From contig NZ_OY762015.1 of NCBI RefSeq assembly GCF_963665055.1, positions 558,001-622,000 of the forward strand: 64,000 nt of DNA. The letters run 5' to 3'. Positions 20,355 through 31,171 of this stretch are shown piece by piece. The position numbers and the translations under genes were made by a program. Within the stretch, counting starts at the first letter, position 1, and every line of letters starts with the position of its first letter. The DNA is from an uncultured Methanobacterium sp. (GTDB taxonomy: Archaea; Methanobacteriota; Methanobacteria; Methanobacteriales; Methanobacteriaceae). The notes below the pieces were generated by a model that did not search any database, was not told where the DNA came from, and was given only the letters and a program-made list of their open reading frames with translations.

Positions 20355-21557
20355 TTAATACAGGGCCCAGATAAGTACTTTTTGTAATATATAAGCCAGG
20401 TCCCCAATGAAAAGGGATATTATAAGCCCAATCAAAATTGAAGGGGCAAAAGGAACTCCTTTTTTTACCCTGAATGCATTGGCAATTTTACCCTTCTGGT
20501 GCAGTTGTTTTAACAGCTGGATGTCCTTTGTGGATAATCCTGCGGCCAGAGTTCCAATCAAACGTTTGCCCGGGGCTGCAGTGAGGATACTGGGGTCCCT
20601 TGTTTTGAAGGATTCTTTCATTTTATCAGTGAAACTCTTATCATCTACAAGTACCTCCTGGTCATCGCGCTGGTACAAGTTATAAGCAGGTATCATTCCT
20701 TCCTTAAGTTCATCCAGGGGAATATCATCCTGCAGTGCTTCCCGGCTTACTGATGTTAGCAGCTTTTTCACAAGTTCGATTATGATTATGGAGATGAATA
20801 AAATAACAATACTGATAAGGGTAATTTTAAGGTTAAAGAAGAGAGCTGCAACAGTGACCAATGATACTACCACAGCTTTAACCTGATTGGGTAGTTTGGA
20901 TATCAGTAGGGATAAGAGATAGATTAAAATTAAAGAAATAATTATAATCTGTGCTCCCAACTGCATTATCTGAAAACTCAAATGCTGGGTGATGAAAAAC
21001 GTTATATTCACCGCGGATGTGATTACCAGGGTTAAGACAATGTTCTTTTTATATTCAGTAAATGGAGCTGTTAATTCACCCATGAGGTGTGGTTTGGTTT
21101 TTACTACCACATAAAAAACGTAAATCAGTAGAAATGGAAGTATGGACAGGATACTGTTAATGATCAATGTCAAGGGGAATGGGTAAATTCCTTCAAGGGG
21201 GAATTGCACTCCGAATAAGTTATAGGGTATTAATGCTGGGTAATAGGGTGGAAGTGAGTAAAATGGAAGAAGTGCTGCCAAAGCAGTGAAGAGTTTAACA
21301 TCCCCACCAGCCCATGCTCCCAGCTTCCAGAAGAGGTACCCTAAGGTGAATATTACCCCAGTAACCACAGCACATACTACAATGAACCAGATTTCACCCA
21401 GCATAACTGCATAAATTCCATTAAGTATTAATCCCAAGCCGATAAGAGGAAATGTTAATTTATTGGGAATAATACCCCTTTTGAGGTCAGAGTAGCTGGC
21501 ATAAATACAGGCTATTACTGCTAATATAATGGTTAATAGAGGGATGTCTATGATCAT
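20355..21557 (-). CDS. A24-family prepilin peptidase
   Basis: Membrane aspartyl protease of 400 aa that would cleave class III signals. The first catalytic Asp is in SYSDLKRGIIPN (Asp24) and the second in the GxGD-type motif WAGGDVKLF (Asp86). About eight to ten hydrophobic helices cover residues 1-270, an unusually extended membrane part, with a ~100-residue soluble insert (about 275-370) before a last helix. The insert, with GKRLIGTLAAGLS, is typical of the archaeal A24 C-terminal extension. It serves the pilin genes around it. ATG 21557 is the start. Confidence 0.88.
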   Translation of the reverse strand: MIIDIPLLTIILAVIACIYASYSDLKRGIIPNKLTFPLIGLGLILNGIYAVMLGEIWFIVVCAVVTGVIFTLGYLFWKLGAWAGGDVKLFTALAALLPFYSLPPYYPALIPYNLFGVQFPLEGIYPFPLTLIINSILSILPFLLIYVFYVVVKTKPHLMGELTAPFTEYKKNIVLTLVITSAVNITFFITQHLSFQIMQLGAQIIIISLILIYLLSLLISKLPNQVKAVVVSLVTVAALFFNLKITLISIVILFISIIIIELVKKLLTSVSREALQDDIPLDELKEGMIPAYNLYQRDDQEVLVDDKSFTDKMKESFKTRDPSILTAAPGKRLIGTLAAGLSTKDIQLLKQLHQKGKIANAFRVKKGVPFAPSILIGLIISLFIGDLAYILQKVLIWALY

Positions 21558-21582
21558 TTAAGTCCTCAGGGTTCTGGTAGTT

Positions 21583-23196
<1,614 letters not shown>

Positions 23197-23458
23197 CTCC
23201 TTAAAAAGATTTTAACACTGTATTATTTGTAAAACATTATAAACTATTCTAAAAAGCTTTAAATAATCATTACTATTTATTTTAATGCTTTGAATAGGCT
23301 TAAAATTCTGTTCCCTGGAATAATTACTCCAATGGTTATACCTAATGAAAGTCCAATAGGAACATCTATGTATAGGTAAATATCATTAAAAAAGATTCCG
23401 AAAGAGTGTAATGATCCCCCATTAATCAGGTTATTCTCATTAATGATTTGCCTGAAAA

Positions 23459-24181
23459 TCAGGGGGAGTACAATTTCAGTACTTTTTCATGAGCTGCGTA
23501 TTCAGGTTGATCATCAAGGGATGATAATTCTTTCAAGCCATATTTCCTTTCCAAAGCCTTTAAAATTAGGTAATCAGCCAGATGCGGATTTTTAGGTAGT
23601 AATGGGCCGTGAAGGTAGGTTCCGATGCAGTTCTGGTAAACCATGCCCTCTTCACTGTCCTGGCCATTGTTACCGTAACCTACCTTAACTTTTCCCAGTG
23701 CCTGGTGATCATGGTAGGTGCGGCCACCGTGATTTTCAAAGCCCACCAGTGTCTCTGGACTGAGGCCCAAACTATTTTCAATGATTATATTCCCAATGAG
23801 CCGTCCTTCTTCACTACGGGTATGGTAATCAAATATTCCCAAACCAGGAACATCATTTCCATCGGCATCAATGTACTTTTCACCTAAAAGTTGATACCCT
23901 CCACATATAGCCAGAACCGGGGCACCATCTTCAATCAGATCTCCCATCATACGCGTGTATTTTAAAAGGTGGGAATAAACAATGTTTTGTCCACGATCAG
24001 AACCACCTCCAATAAAGAATAGATCACCTTCGTCTAATGGTACTTCGTGATTCATGCTGAAACCCACCACCTCCATATCAATACCCCTCCACTGGCAGCG
24101 TTGACTTAGGCAGGTTACATTACCCAGATCACCGTAAAGATTCAGAAGATCCGGATACATATGATATATTTTCAGTTCCAT
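23459..24181 (-). CDS. GatD-like class I glutamine amidotransferase
   Basis: CobQ/GatD-type glutaminase, 240 aa. Nucleophile Cys93 in LAICGGYQ and His191 in TYLHGPLLPKNP are present; N-terminal YPDLLNLYGDLGN is typical of GatD. In bacteria GatD supplies ammonia to MurT, which amidates lipid II. Here a MurT-type ligase is encoded next door upstream in the same direction, 184 bp away. In Methanobacteriales the pair would plausibly act on the pseudomurein precursor. The family assignment is strong, the substrate inferred. Confidence 0.87.
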   Translation of the reverse strand: MELKIYHMYPDLLNLYGDLGNVTCLSQRCQWRGIDMEVVGFSMNHEVPLDEGDLFFIGGGSDRGQNIVYSHLLKYTRMMGDLIEDGAPVLAICGGYQLLGEKYIDADGNDVPGLGIFDYHTRSEEGRLIGNIIIENSLGLSPETLVGFENHGGRTYHDHQALGKVKVGYGNNGQDSEEGMVYQNCIGTYLHGPLLPKNPHLADYLILKALERKYGLKELSSLDDQPEYAAHEKVLKLYSP

Positions 24182-24327
24182 GTTTTTCCCAGCAATATTA
24201 TTTTTGTTATTATAATTTTATTTAGTGATATTGAAGTACTTAGTTAGTTTTATTATATTTAGAAGTTATTTGATTAGTCCAATCATGCTTTGAAGTAATT
24301 TAACAGGTTCAATGATTTTTTATTATT

Positions 24328-24378
24328 TTCTTTAACGTCCTAGATTCTTTAACATCCTATATTCTTTAACGTCCTGGA
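24328..24378. repeat. Three tandem 17-bp units across the murT stop codon
   Basis: Units TTCTTTAACGTCCTAGA, TTCTTTAACATCCTATA and TTCTTTAACGTCCTGGA at 24328, 24345 and 24362. The last copy contains the murT stop codon (24366-24368, minus strand), so the 3' end of the gene has been duplicated outward into the downstream region. Confidence 0.85.
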
Positions 24379-25790
24379 AACTTCAAATTTTTCAGATATT
24401 CACGAATATGTGACATTTTTTTACCTGAACCTTCTAAACGTGCCAGTACCAGTTCACGGGCCTGGAACACAGCAGTGTAAGTAGGCAGGAGATATGCTAT
24501 TTCAACATCTTCATTTAAGAGCTTTTCTATGGCATTATCCATTTTATCATCCACTTCTACCAGTTCAACTGGTACTCCGGCGTATTTGAGTCTGAGTGCA
24601 ATATCTTCAGCCCTGCGACCTGAACAGTAGATGTGGTTGATGTTTTTTATATTATTCATTTTTTCTACTTCAGCATCCCATATCCAGGAAACATCCTTAC
24701 CATCAGCGGGGTTGTCGTTAAGAACAAATAACATGGATTTTGCACGTTCATCCAGGGAGATGCTGCTTATGGTTTCACTGAGCCCAATGGGGTTTTTAAC
24801 CAGTGCTATTTTAACAATTTTCCCTGGGAACTGGAAATTTTCCATCCGGCCCAGATGATACTCGAATTCTTCAATGGAATGGGCAACTTTATCCAGGGGG
24901 AGACCTACTTCTAGAGCAGTCGATAATGCTGCACAACAGTTATATGCATTGTATATCCCCTCGTAGGCAAATGTTATCTCCTGCACTGTATTGTCCTTGT
25001 TTTTAAACTGGTAATGGTACTGATGATCCTGGTAATTTATCTCTGTGATCTGGTAATCATAATCAGGATTGGAGAAACCACAATCCGGGCACTGGTAACC
25101 ACCTAACTGGCCATAATTATAATAATCATAGTCCAGATAGCTACTGCAGGCCGGACAGAATCTTGATTCAACAATTCCCTGCTGGCAGCTGCTGTACTGG
25201 TTTTGGGTCACCCCGTAGTAAATGTTCTTTTTATGGAGTTTACGGAAGTTTGAAACCAGAGGGTCATCTGCGTTAAGAATTAAAGTTGTATCCAATGGTT
25301 CTAAAGCTTTTAATATGTCCTGAAATGCTTTTTCAATCTCACCATAGCGATCCAGCTGGTCCCGGAAGAAATTAGTTACCAGAACGTAGTCTGGTTTAAG
25401 ATGTTCAGTAACCCGCTCAAATGAACCTTCGTCCACTTCGAAAACTCCCCATTCATACTCTTTTTTCCGGTCATGCAGAAAGGCACTTACCAGTCCTTGT
25501 GGCATGTTAGCCCCCCTTAGATTGGAGAGAACTGAAGAATATTCACGGGTAAGAATATGGGTGAGAAGGTTATTGGTGGTGGTTTTACCATTGGTACCGG
25601 TGATAATGATCTTATTCTGGCAGCGATCATTTACCACTCCCATAATATCTGGATAAATGGTCATTGCAACTTTACCTGGCATGGCACTGGCACTGCTTTT
25701 AAGAATTTTTCTGAGAACGAAAGAAACTATTTTACCTGCAGTCACTGCAGAATAGTACTGGAATTTTGAATAACTTATTTTAAATCCCAC
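24366..25790 (-). CDS. MurT-like Mur ligase (DUF1727)
   Basis: Mur-ligase-family ATP-dependent amide ligase, 474 aa. ATP-binding TGTNGKTTT at 64-72, a Cys4 zinc ribbon (CPAC at 212-215, CPDC at 234-237) as in bacterial MurT, and the C-terminal DUF1727 domain with NDNPADGKD. MurT works with GatD to amidate a carboxylate on a cell-wall precursor. The adjacent GatD-like gene supports the same complex here, probably in pseudomurein synthesis. The minus-strand stop lies inside a small tandem repeat. Length and motifs are complete. Confidence 0.88.
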   Translation of the reverse strand: MGFKISYSKFQYYSAVTAGKIVSFVLRKILKSSASAMPGKVAMTIYPDIMGVVNDRCQNKIIITGTNGKTTTNNLLTHILTREYSSVLSNLRGANMPQGLVSAFLHDRKKEYEWGVFEVDEGSFERVTEHLKPDYVLVTNFFRDQLDRYGEIEKAFQDILKALEPLDTTLILNADDPLVSNFRKLHKKNIYYGVTQNQYSSCQQGIVESRFCPACSSYLDYDYYNYGQLGGYQCPDCGFSNPDYDYQITEINYQDHQYHYQFKNKDNTVQEITFAYEGIYNAYNCCAALSTALEVGLPLDKVAHSIEEFEYHLGRMENFQFPGKIVKIALVKNPIGLSETISSISLDERAKSMLFVLNDNPADGKDVSWIWDAEVEKMNNIKNINHIYCSGRRAEDIALRLKYAGVPVELVEVDDKMDNAIEKLLNEDVEIAYLLPTYTAVFQARELVLARLEGSGKKMSHIREYLKNLKFPGR

Positions 25791-25885
25791 CTTTATTAAT
25801 TATAATGGTTCTATTTTTTTTAATTAAGGTTATTTGTCTTCAAGACAGGTTAAGTGTGTAAATCACTTTAATGAAATTTATTACT

Positions 25886-25925
25886 TTCTCAAGATGTTTT
25901 ACCACTTCTCAAGATGTTTTAGCAC
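25886..25925. repeat. Two tandem 20-bp units across the apgM stop codon
   Basis: TTCTCAAGATGTTTTACCAC at 25886-25905 and TTCTCAAGATGTTTTAGCAC at 25906-25925 differ by one base. The second copy encodes the last residues (AKTS) and stop of apgM; the first is an outward copy of this end. Confidence 0.9.
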
Positions 25926-27144
25926 ATTTCCCATATTCTATGAAAAATTTCAGAAACTTATAACCATCCATGATCTCATTAGAACTATTTTTAAAGCTAT
26001 TTAAAACAGAAACTTCATCATATGCCTTTGTTTTATCAGCTTCACAACCAGGGGTGTACACAGCATATGGAATCGGATCGGAAGTATGAGTTCTTATATC
26101 TATCGGTGTAGGATGGTCTGGTAACACAGCCAGAGCATAATCATCTATTGATGGAAGTTTTTCTCTTAACTTTTTCAGTATGCGTCGATCAATACGTTCT
26201 ATGGCTTTTATTTTCTCATGGATATCTCCAGCATGTCCTGCTTCGTCAGGAGCTTCAACATGGATAAATACCAGATCATGGTCTTCCAAGGCTTTCAAGG
26301 CATACTCAGCCTTACCACAGTAATCAGTGTCATAATAACCAGTTGCCCCCGGAACATGGATATTGGTTAATCCAAGGTAAGTACCAATTCCTTTAATTAG
26401 GTCCACTCCAGTAATGGTTGCACCTTTAAGACCGTATTCCTCTTTGAAAGGAGGTAACTGCGGTTTGGGTCCCTGTCCCCATAACCAGATCATGTTAGCT
26501 GGATTTTTACCAGATTCAACCCTTTTCTCATTTATGGGTTCCTTTTTCAGGATATCCGTAGATTTATACATCAGTTGATTTAGGTCATCAGCAAGCTGGT
26601 GTAATGTGCTATTATCTCCTTTTAAAAGATGTTTCTGAATTGGTTCTCCTACAACATCATGTGGGGGGGTTGATTTGAGTAAAGATGCATTTCTATCATT
26701 ATAAACGAATAGATGGCGGTAACTGGTTCCCAGATAAAATTTCCCGTAACGTGAAAATGACTGATTTAAAGTCTCGATGAGCTGGGAGGCTTCAGTAGTG
26801 GTGATATGGCTGGCATTGAAATCAGCTAAAATGCCATTTTTATTTGTTATTAAATTACAACGGAATGCCACATCATTTTTTTCAAGCCCAGCTCCGATAC
26901 TGGCGGCTTCCAGTGGGCCACGGCCGGTATAATATTTTTTAGGATCATAACCCATTATGGAAAGATTGGCCACATCTGATCCGGGTTCCATCCCCTGAGG
27001 GACAGTTTCCAGCATCCCACAAGACCCATTTTTGGCTATAAAATCCATATTCGGGGTTTTAGCTCTCTGTAAGGGTGTTTTCCCATCCAGCTCTTTCAAT
27101 GGTTTGTCAACCATTCCATCCCCAATAACAACAACATACTTCAT
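25909..27144 (-). CDS. apgM: Cofactor-independent phosphoglycerate mutase, archaeal type
   Basis: Interconverts 2- and 3-phosphoglycerate in gluconeogenesis/glycolysis; alkaline phosphatase superfamily, ~411 aa. Metal-binding signature at the N-terminus (VVVIGDGMVD), the catalytic Ser region (GSDVANLSIMGYDP), and the C-terminal HVEAPDEAGHAGD and LPDHPTP metal sites are present. The start is set at ATG 27144 because GGTGA lies at a proper distance and homologues begin MKYVVVIGDG; an ATG 18 nt upstream is poorly supported. Single gene, complete. Confidence 0.94.
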   Translation of the reverse strand: MKYVVVIGDGMVDKPLKELDGKTPLQRAKTPNMDFIAKNGSCGMLETVPQGMEPGSDVANLSIMGYDPKKYYTGRGPLEAASIGAGLEKNDVAFRCNLITNKNGILADFNASHITTTEASQLIETLNQSFSRYGKFYLGTSYRHLFVYNDRNASLLKSTPPHDVVGEPIQKHLLKGDNSTLHQLADDLNQLMYKSTDILKKEPINEKRVESGKNPANMIWLWGQGPKPQLPPFKEEYGLKGATITGVDLIKGIGTYLGLTNIHVPGATGYYDTDYCGKAEYALKALEDHDLVFIHVEAPDEAGHAGDIHEKIKAIERIDRRILKKLREKLPSIDDYALAVLPDHPTPIDIRTHTSDPIPYAVYTPGCEADKTKAYDEVSVLNSFKNSSNEIMDGYKFLKFFIEYGKCAKTS

Positions 27145-27337
27145 TAATTTATCACCTTTCATCTCGGTTTGTAATAGGTTGAATCCATTATATCACAAGA
27201 ATGAATTTTCTAAGATAGTTTTAGTTAAATATTCTAAGATAGTTCAGTTGTAGGTTTTAAGATAATTCTAATTTTAGGACTGTATTAAGCTTAAAACTGA
27301 TTTTATGGTTATAAAAAAAATAATTTTTTTAAAAGTT

Positions 27338-28351
27338 TCATTTCCTTATCTTCCATATACTGATAATATCACTTAAAATGGCAGAGGCAGTTTCCACGGA
27401 TCCAGCACCTTTACCTACCACTGTCACATCATCCGCCAGATCAGTTTTAAGAGTGGCGACGTTAAGGGTACCTTCCACTGCAAAGGGTGATCCCTGGCGC
27501 ACCAGGCGGGGTGATACTTCCAGAGCATCAGCTGAAGCTTCACCAATAAGTTTAATCAATAAGCCTTCCTTCTTTGCCAGAGCAATTGATTCAGCGGTTA
27601 TTCTGGATATTCCTTCAACTTCAACGTCTTTAAGAGTTACAGGAAGGTTTAAAACAGAATTAGCTAGTATGACTATTTTACACGCTGCATCAATACCTTC
27701 CACATCCTGGTAAGGATCGGTTTCTGCAATTCCCATTTCCTGAGCTTCAGTGAGGGTTTGTTCATATGATGATCCTTCCTTAGCCATCCTGGATAAGATG
27801 TAATTGGTGGTTCCGTTCAGGATCCCGTAAATTGATTCTATGCTGCATCCTGCCAGGTTTTCATGGGCAAAGTTAAGGATGGGCATGGCACCACCCACTG
27901 ATGCTTCAAATTTAAATTCAACCTTATTGGATTGAGCAGAACTAACAAGTTCCTGGAATGATAAAGCAAGGGGGCCCTTATTGGATGTAACAACATCTTT
28001 ACCATCTTCCATGGCTTTCAGTATGTGGCTACGGGCTGGTTCACCATCCTCAATATCAGTTGGAGTAACCTCCACTAAACAATCGTATTCAACTTCTTCC
28101 AGAACCTTAAGACTGCTTACACCAGAATTACCATATTCTGGGTAGGAAGAGATTTTACCGGTTTCATTCTTGGTTTTTAAGAGCAATTCCGGATCCAGAC
28201 CCTCCTCTTTTATAGCTGCCCCGGAACGGTCAGTCACTGCAACGATCTGGGGGTTAAGATCATAGTTACTCTTCAAATAATCTTCTTTCATGGACAGGAC
28301 ACGGGCAACGCCCTGCCCTACTGCACCAAAACCTAAAATAATAATTTTCAT
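27338..28351 (-). CDS. hom: Homoserine dehydrogenase
   Basis: Reduces aspartate semialdehyde to homoserine, the branch to threonine and methionine; 337 aa. NAD(P)-binding GFGAVGQGV at 8-16, the catalytic region VTSNKGPLA and EASVGGAMPI, and NGTTNYIL are typical. It has no fused ACT domain; instead a separate ACT-domain gene lies 32 bp upstream and probably supplies allosteric control. GGTG ribosome site before the ATG. Its product homoserine feeds the metX/metY genes at the far end of the window. Confidence 0.94.
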   Translation of the reverse strand: MKIIILGFGAVGQGVARVLSMKEDYLKSNYDLNPQIVAVTDRSGAAIKEEGLDPELLLKTKNETGKISSYPEYGNSGVSSLKVLEEVEYDCLVEVTPTDIEDGEPARSHILKAMEDGKDVVTSNKGPLALSFQELVSSAQSNKVEFKFEASVGGAMPILNFAHENLAGCSIESIYGILNGTTNYILSRMAKEGSSYEQTLTEAQEMGIAETDPYQDVEGIDAACKIVILANSVLNLPVTLKDVEVEGISRITAESIALAKKEGLLIKLIGEASADALEVSPRLVRQGSPFAVEGTLNVATLKTDLADDVTVVGKGAGSVETASAILSDIISIWKIRK

Positions 28352-28383
28352 GGGAACACCTTCATTTTTAGACTCTTAATCCC

Positions 28384-28872
28384 TTAAACTTCATTAATAA
28401 CCAGGAAGCCTTTTTGATCCCCAACTTCTTTGATGTTTTTGAGCACTTCCTTTTTCAGTCCGAAATCTGCTTCAATTACGATTTTAGTGGCAGAGTTTCG
28501 CGGTTCATCGGACATTTTAAGATCCAGATCAGCAACTCGAACGCCTTTCAGTTGGTTCAAGAGGGTTACAGTGTCCTTCACATCTTCTTCCACGATGTCC
28601 CCCACCAGAACGGTGGTGATCTGTTCCTTCCTTAATACACCATCCACTGCCATTATCTGAATATCTTTAGCTTCCATGGCATCCATAACCCTGTCTAAGG
28701 TTTCTTTGTCCCCTTCTATGGTTATCTGGACTGGAACTGTACCACGTTCTGTTTTAACATCTCTCTGGTGTATGATGGCTACTATATTTGCCCCTAATCG
28801 TCCCATTGGTTCAAGAGATTCTAATAATTGTCCTGGAACATCAGGCAGATCCAGTACAAGGTTAAATCTCAT
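28384..28872 (-). CDS. ACT-domain regulatory protein
   Basis: About 162 aa with an N-terminal ACT domain (LDLPDVPGQLLESLEPMGRLGANIVAI region) and a second ACT-like half. ACT domains bind amino acids. Located between gatC and hom, it is likely an amino-acid sensor subunit for homoserine dehydrogenase. The start at ATG 28872 overlaps the gatC stop (ATGA), showing translational coupling; an ATG at 28881 is less likely. There is no enzyme motif. Confidence 0.85.
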   Translation of the reverse strand: MRFNLVLDLPDVPGQLLESLEPMGRLGANIVAIIHQRDVKTERGTVPVQITIEGDKETLDRVMDAMEAKDIQIMAVDGVLRKEQITTVLVGDIVEEDVKDTVTLLNQLKGVRVADLDLKMSDEPRNSATKIVIEADFGLKKEVLKNIKEVGDQKGFLVINEV

Positions 28873-29099
28873 TTTACCCACTTTCCTTTTTCAGCTATTA
28901 AATTACCTTCTTCATCCACATGGGCATTGCGCATGATTTTGGTTGAGTCCTTATCTTCAGCACAGTCTTCCCGGGATAGGTTAACGTTATCAACCATATA
29001 ATGGGTTTCTTCCAGTTCGGGTATGTCTTTCAGGGCTTCAGAAAAGCTCTGGAGTATCTTTTCGGCCTCTTTTTCAATCTTCAAATATTTCACTCCCAA
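28869..29099 (-). CDS. gatC: Asp-/Glu-tRNA amidotransferase subunit C
   Basis: Small GatC subunit, 76 aa, that wraps around GatA and GatB in the tRNA-dependent amidotransferase making Asn-tRNA(Asn). The C-terminal RNAHVDEEGNLIAEKGKWV resembles archaeal GatC proteins. gatA and gatB are not in the window. First gene of a gatC-ACT-hom operon with 4-nt overlap to the ACT gene. All neighbours concern aspartate-derived amino acids. Confidence 0.83.
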   Translation of the reverse strand: MGVKYLKIEKEAEKILQSFSEALKDIPELEETHYMVDNVNLSREDCAEDKDSTKIMRNAHVDEEGNLIAEKGKWVK

Positions 29100-29220
29100 T
29101 TACCTTATTTTAGTTATTTTCAGATATTCATTATTTTTAGATTTTTTATTATCAATAATTGGTAAATTGAATTATTATTTTTTATATTGAATGTTTATAT
29201 TAATCATCCATAATATGAAT

Positions 29221-30804
29221 TTAAATGTCTATAAATTTAAAGGATTTTTTCAATTTTTCCATATATTCTGAGTCTTTTAAGACCTTTTTTCTGAGGATTT
29301 TATGGATACCCGATCCATACTGTGCAGCTTTTTTAGGTCTTTTAACAATCTCAGAGGGCACACCCATCTGGCTGGCCACTTCCCTGAGTATACACTTACG
29401 CAGTTTGTCATCCGGACCATTTATCTTGTAGTACATAGGTATATTCATGGCCATATTTATAATTTGGAGGTCCAGATAGGGAACCCTCAGTTCCACACTG
29501 CTGGCCATGGTTACTTTATCGTCACGCTCCAGATTCACATGGTAAAGATTCACCACATCATTCTGGAGGTCTTCCTGGGCTTCTTCACCTTTTTGCTGGT
29601 AAAAACTGAGGTATCGATGGTATCCTGCAAAGAGTTCGTCTGCACCCTGACCAGAAAAGATCACCCTTTGACCATGCTGGTGGGCCATCTCCGCAGCCAG
29701 GTATGCGGTCATGCCCACCCCTAATTTCATAACATTCCACTCTTCTATGGCATTTAATACCAGAGGGGTGTATTTTCTCACCACATCCTCATCAACCATT
29801 CTAATGTGAAGTGGAAGACCTATATCATCTGCAACTTTACTGGCGAAAACGCGGTCTGGAGAACCCTCACTACCCACTGCATACAGTTCAGTTTCAATCC
29901 CAAGATCAGCACATAGCACAGCCAGTAAGGTGCTGTCAACACCTCCAGAAAATAAGATTCCCACCTTATCAAGTCCCCGGGTTCTTTTTTTCACAGATTC
30001 CCTGATATAATGTCCTAAAATCTTTTTAAGATGTTTTTTATCTGAGGTTACCTGAGTACTTTTGGCAAATTCATTTTCAATGGAAAAGTTTTTTGATATT
30101 TTTTGGAATTGGCATTCTTTCCAGGAATAGAAATTTTCTTTTCCCGATAATCTTTGTTGTAATGGTGATATTTGGGGGAGTGATTGTCTTCGTGGCAAAG
30201 GTACTAGTTCCTCATTGTGTAACATGAAATTTGGGGGTAAGCTGTGGGTTTTATTTATTTCAACTCTCCATAATGCTTTTCTTTCGGATGCAAAACCAAA
30301 TAAGCCATTTTCTTCTCCGTAATAAAGTGGTTTCACACCCAGCGGGTCTCTAACTGCCACTAAATCTTCACCATCATATGCAGCGAAGGCATAATCTCCA
30401 TCCAAATCTTCCAGAACCGAAGGAACAGCTTTTAATAAGGAACCTTGGTAATGTTTTGTGAGGAGGGCTAAAACCACTTCAGAGTCACTGTCAGTCTTAA
30501 AATCATATGATGTATCTTTCAAATCAGAATAAAGTTGGTAATTATTGTAGATCTCCCCGTTACAAACCAGGATAATTTCCCCGTTGGTCATTGGTTGGAC
30601 AACTTCTGATCCCACAATAGACAGAAGATTGTGGCCCAGTCCAATGTTACCATGGGTTATGGTCAAATCTTCCAAGTTGCCATGAGATATTTTACCATCT
30701 ACATAAACTCCAGATTTGTCAGGTCCCCTGTGTTTAAGGGTAAGTAACATATTATACAGTTTGTCACCGATATTATCACCGATGATACCAGTTATTGCAC
30801 ACAT
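29221..30804 (-). CDS. asnB: Asparagine synthetase, glutamine-hydrolysing
   Basis: Makes asparagine from aspartate, glutamine and ATP; ~527 aa. Cys2 must be the N-terminal nucleophile, so translation starts at ATG 30804 (MCAITGIIG) and not at the GTG 15 nt upstream. The class II amidotransferase domain covers ~1-200 and the PP-loop synthetase domain has LFSGGVDSTLLA near residue 285 with SGQGADELFAGY further on. All catalytic motifs are present. Downstream lies the gatC operon, which provides a second route to asparagine on tRNA. Confidence 0.95.
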   Translation of the reverse strand: MCAITGIIGDNIGDKLYNMLLTLKHRGPDKSGVYVDGKISHGNLEDLTITHGNIGLGHNLLSIVGSEVVQPMTNGEIILVCNGEIYNNYQLYSDLKDTSYDFKTDSDSEVVLALLTKHYQGSLLKAVPSVLEDLDGDYAFAAYDGEDLVAVRDPLGVKPLYYGEENGLFGFASERKALWRVEINKTHSLPPNFMLHNEELVPLPRRQSLPQISPLQQRLSGKENFYSWKECQFQKISKNFSIENEFAKSTQVTSDKKHLKKILGHYIRESVKKRTRGLDKVGILFSGGVDSTLLAVLCADLGIETELYAVGSEGSPDRVFASKVADDIGLPLHIRMVDEDVVRKYTPLVLNAIEEWNVMKLGVGMTAYLAAEMAHQHGQRVIFSGQGADELFAGYHRYLSFYQQKGEEAQEDLQNDVVNLYHVNLERDDKVTMASSVELRVPYLDLQIINMAMNIPMYYKINGPDDKLRKCILREVASQMGVPSEIVKRPKKAAQYGSGIHKILRKKVLKDSEYMEKLKKSFKFIDI

Positions 30805-31171
30805 AACAAGTAATCCCACAATTTTTTTTAACAGATTAACAATGAATTAATTATTAAAGTCTGTGAATCCACAAAATTATCCAAAAGACTTAAAATCAAT
30901 AAAATAAGGTTATTTCTAAAGTTAAATAGTATTTCGATTTTATTTATGCTTTAAATTATCCTTTTTATATATCTATTTTAAATACAATTATTTATTTACC
31001 AAGATTATTATATTAGATTTAATCTTTTTTATAATTAATTAATATTAATTTGTCTAAGTAGTAATTAATTTGACATGATTTTTATATTCTACACCCAAAA
31101 ATTAGAATTTTAATTCATCATGTGTCCATATAATTATCAAAAAAAAATAAAAAGGGGAAAATGAGTTGTTT
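30805..31171. other. AT-rich intergenic stretch
   Basis: About 370 bp of very AT-rich DNA between asnB and the end of the DUF11 protein gene. It probably holds the asnB promoter (several TTTATATA-type stretches between 30940 and 31040) and the terminator of the surface-protein gene. I see no gene, no repeat and none of the sulfur-operator palindromes. Confidence 0.5.
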
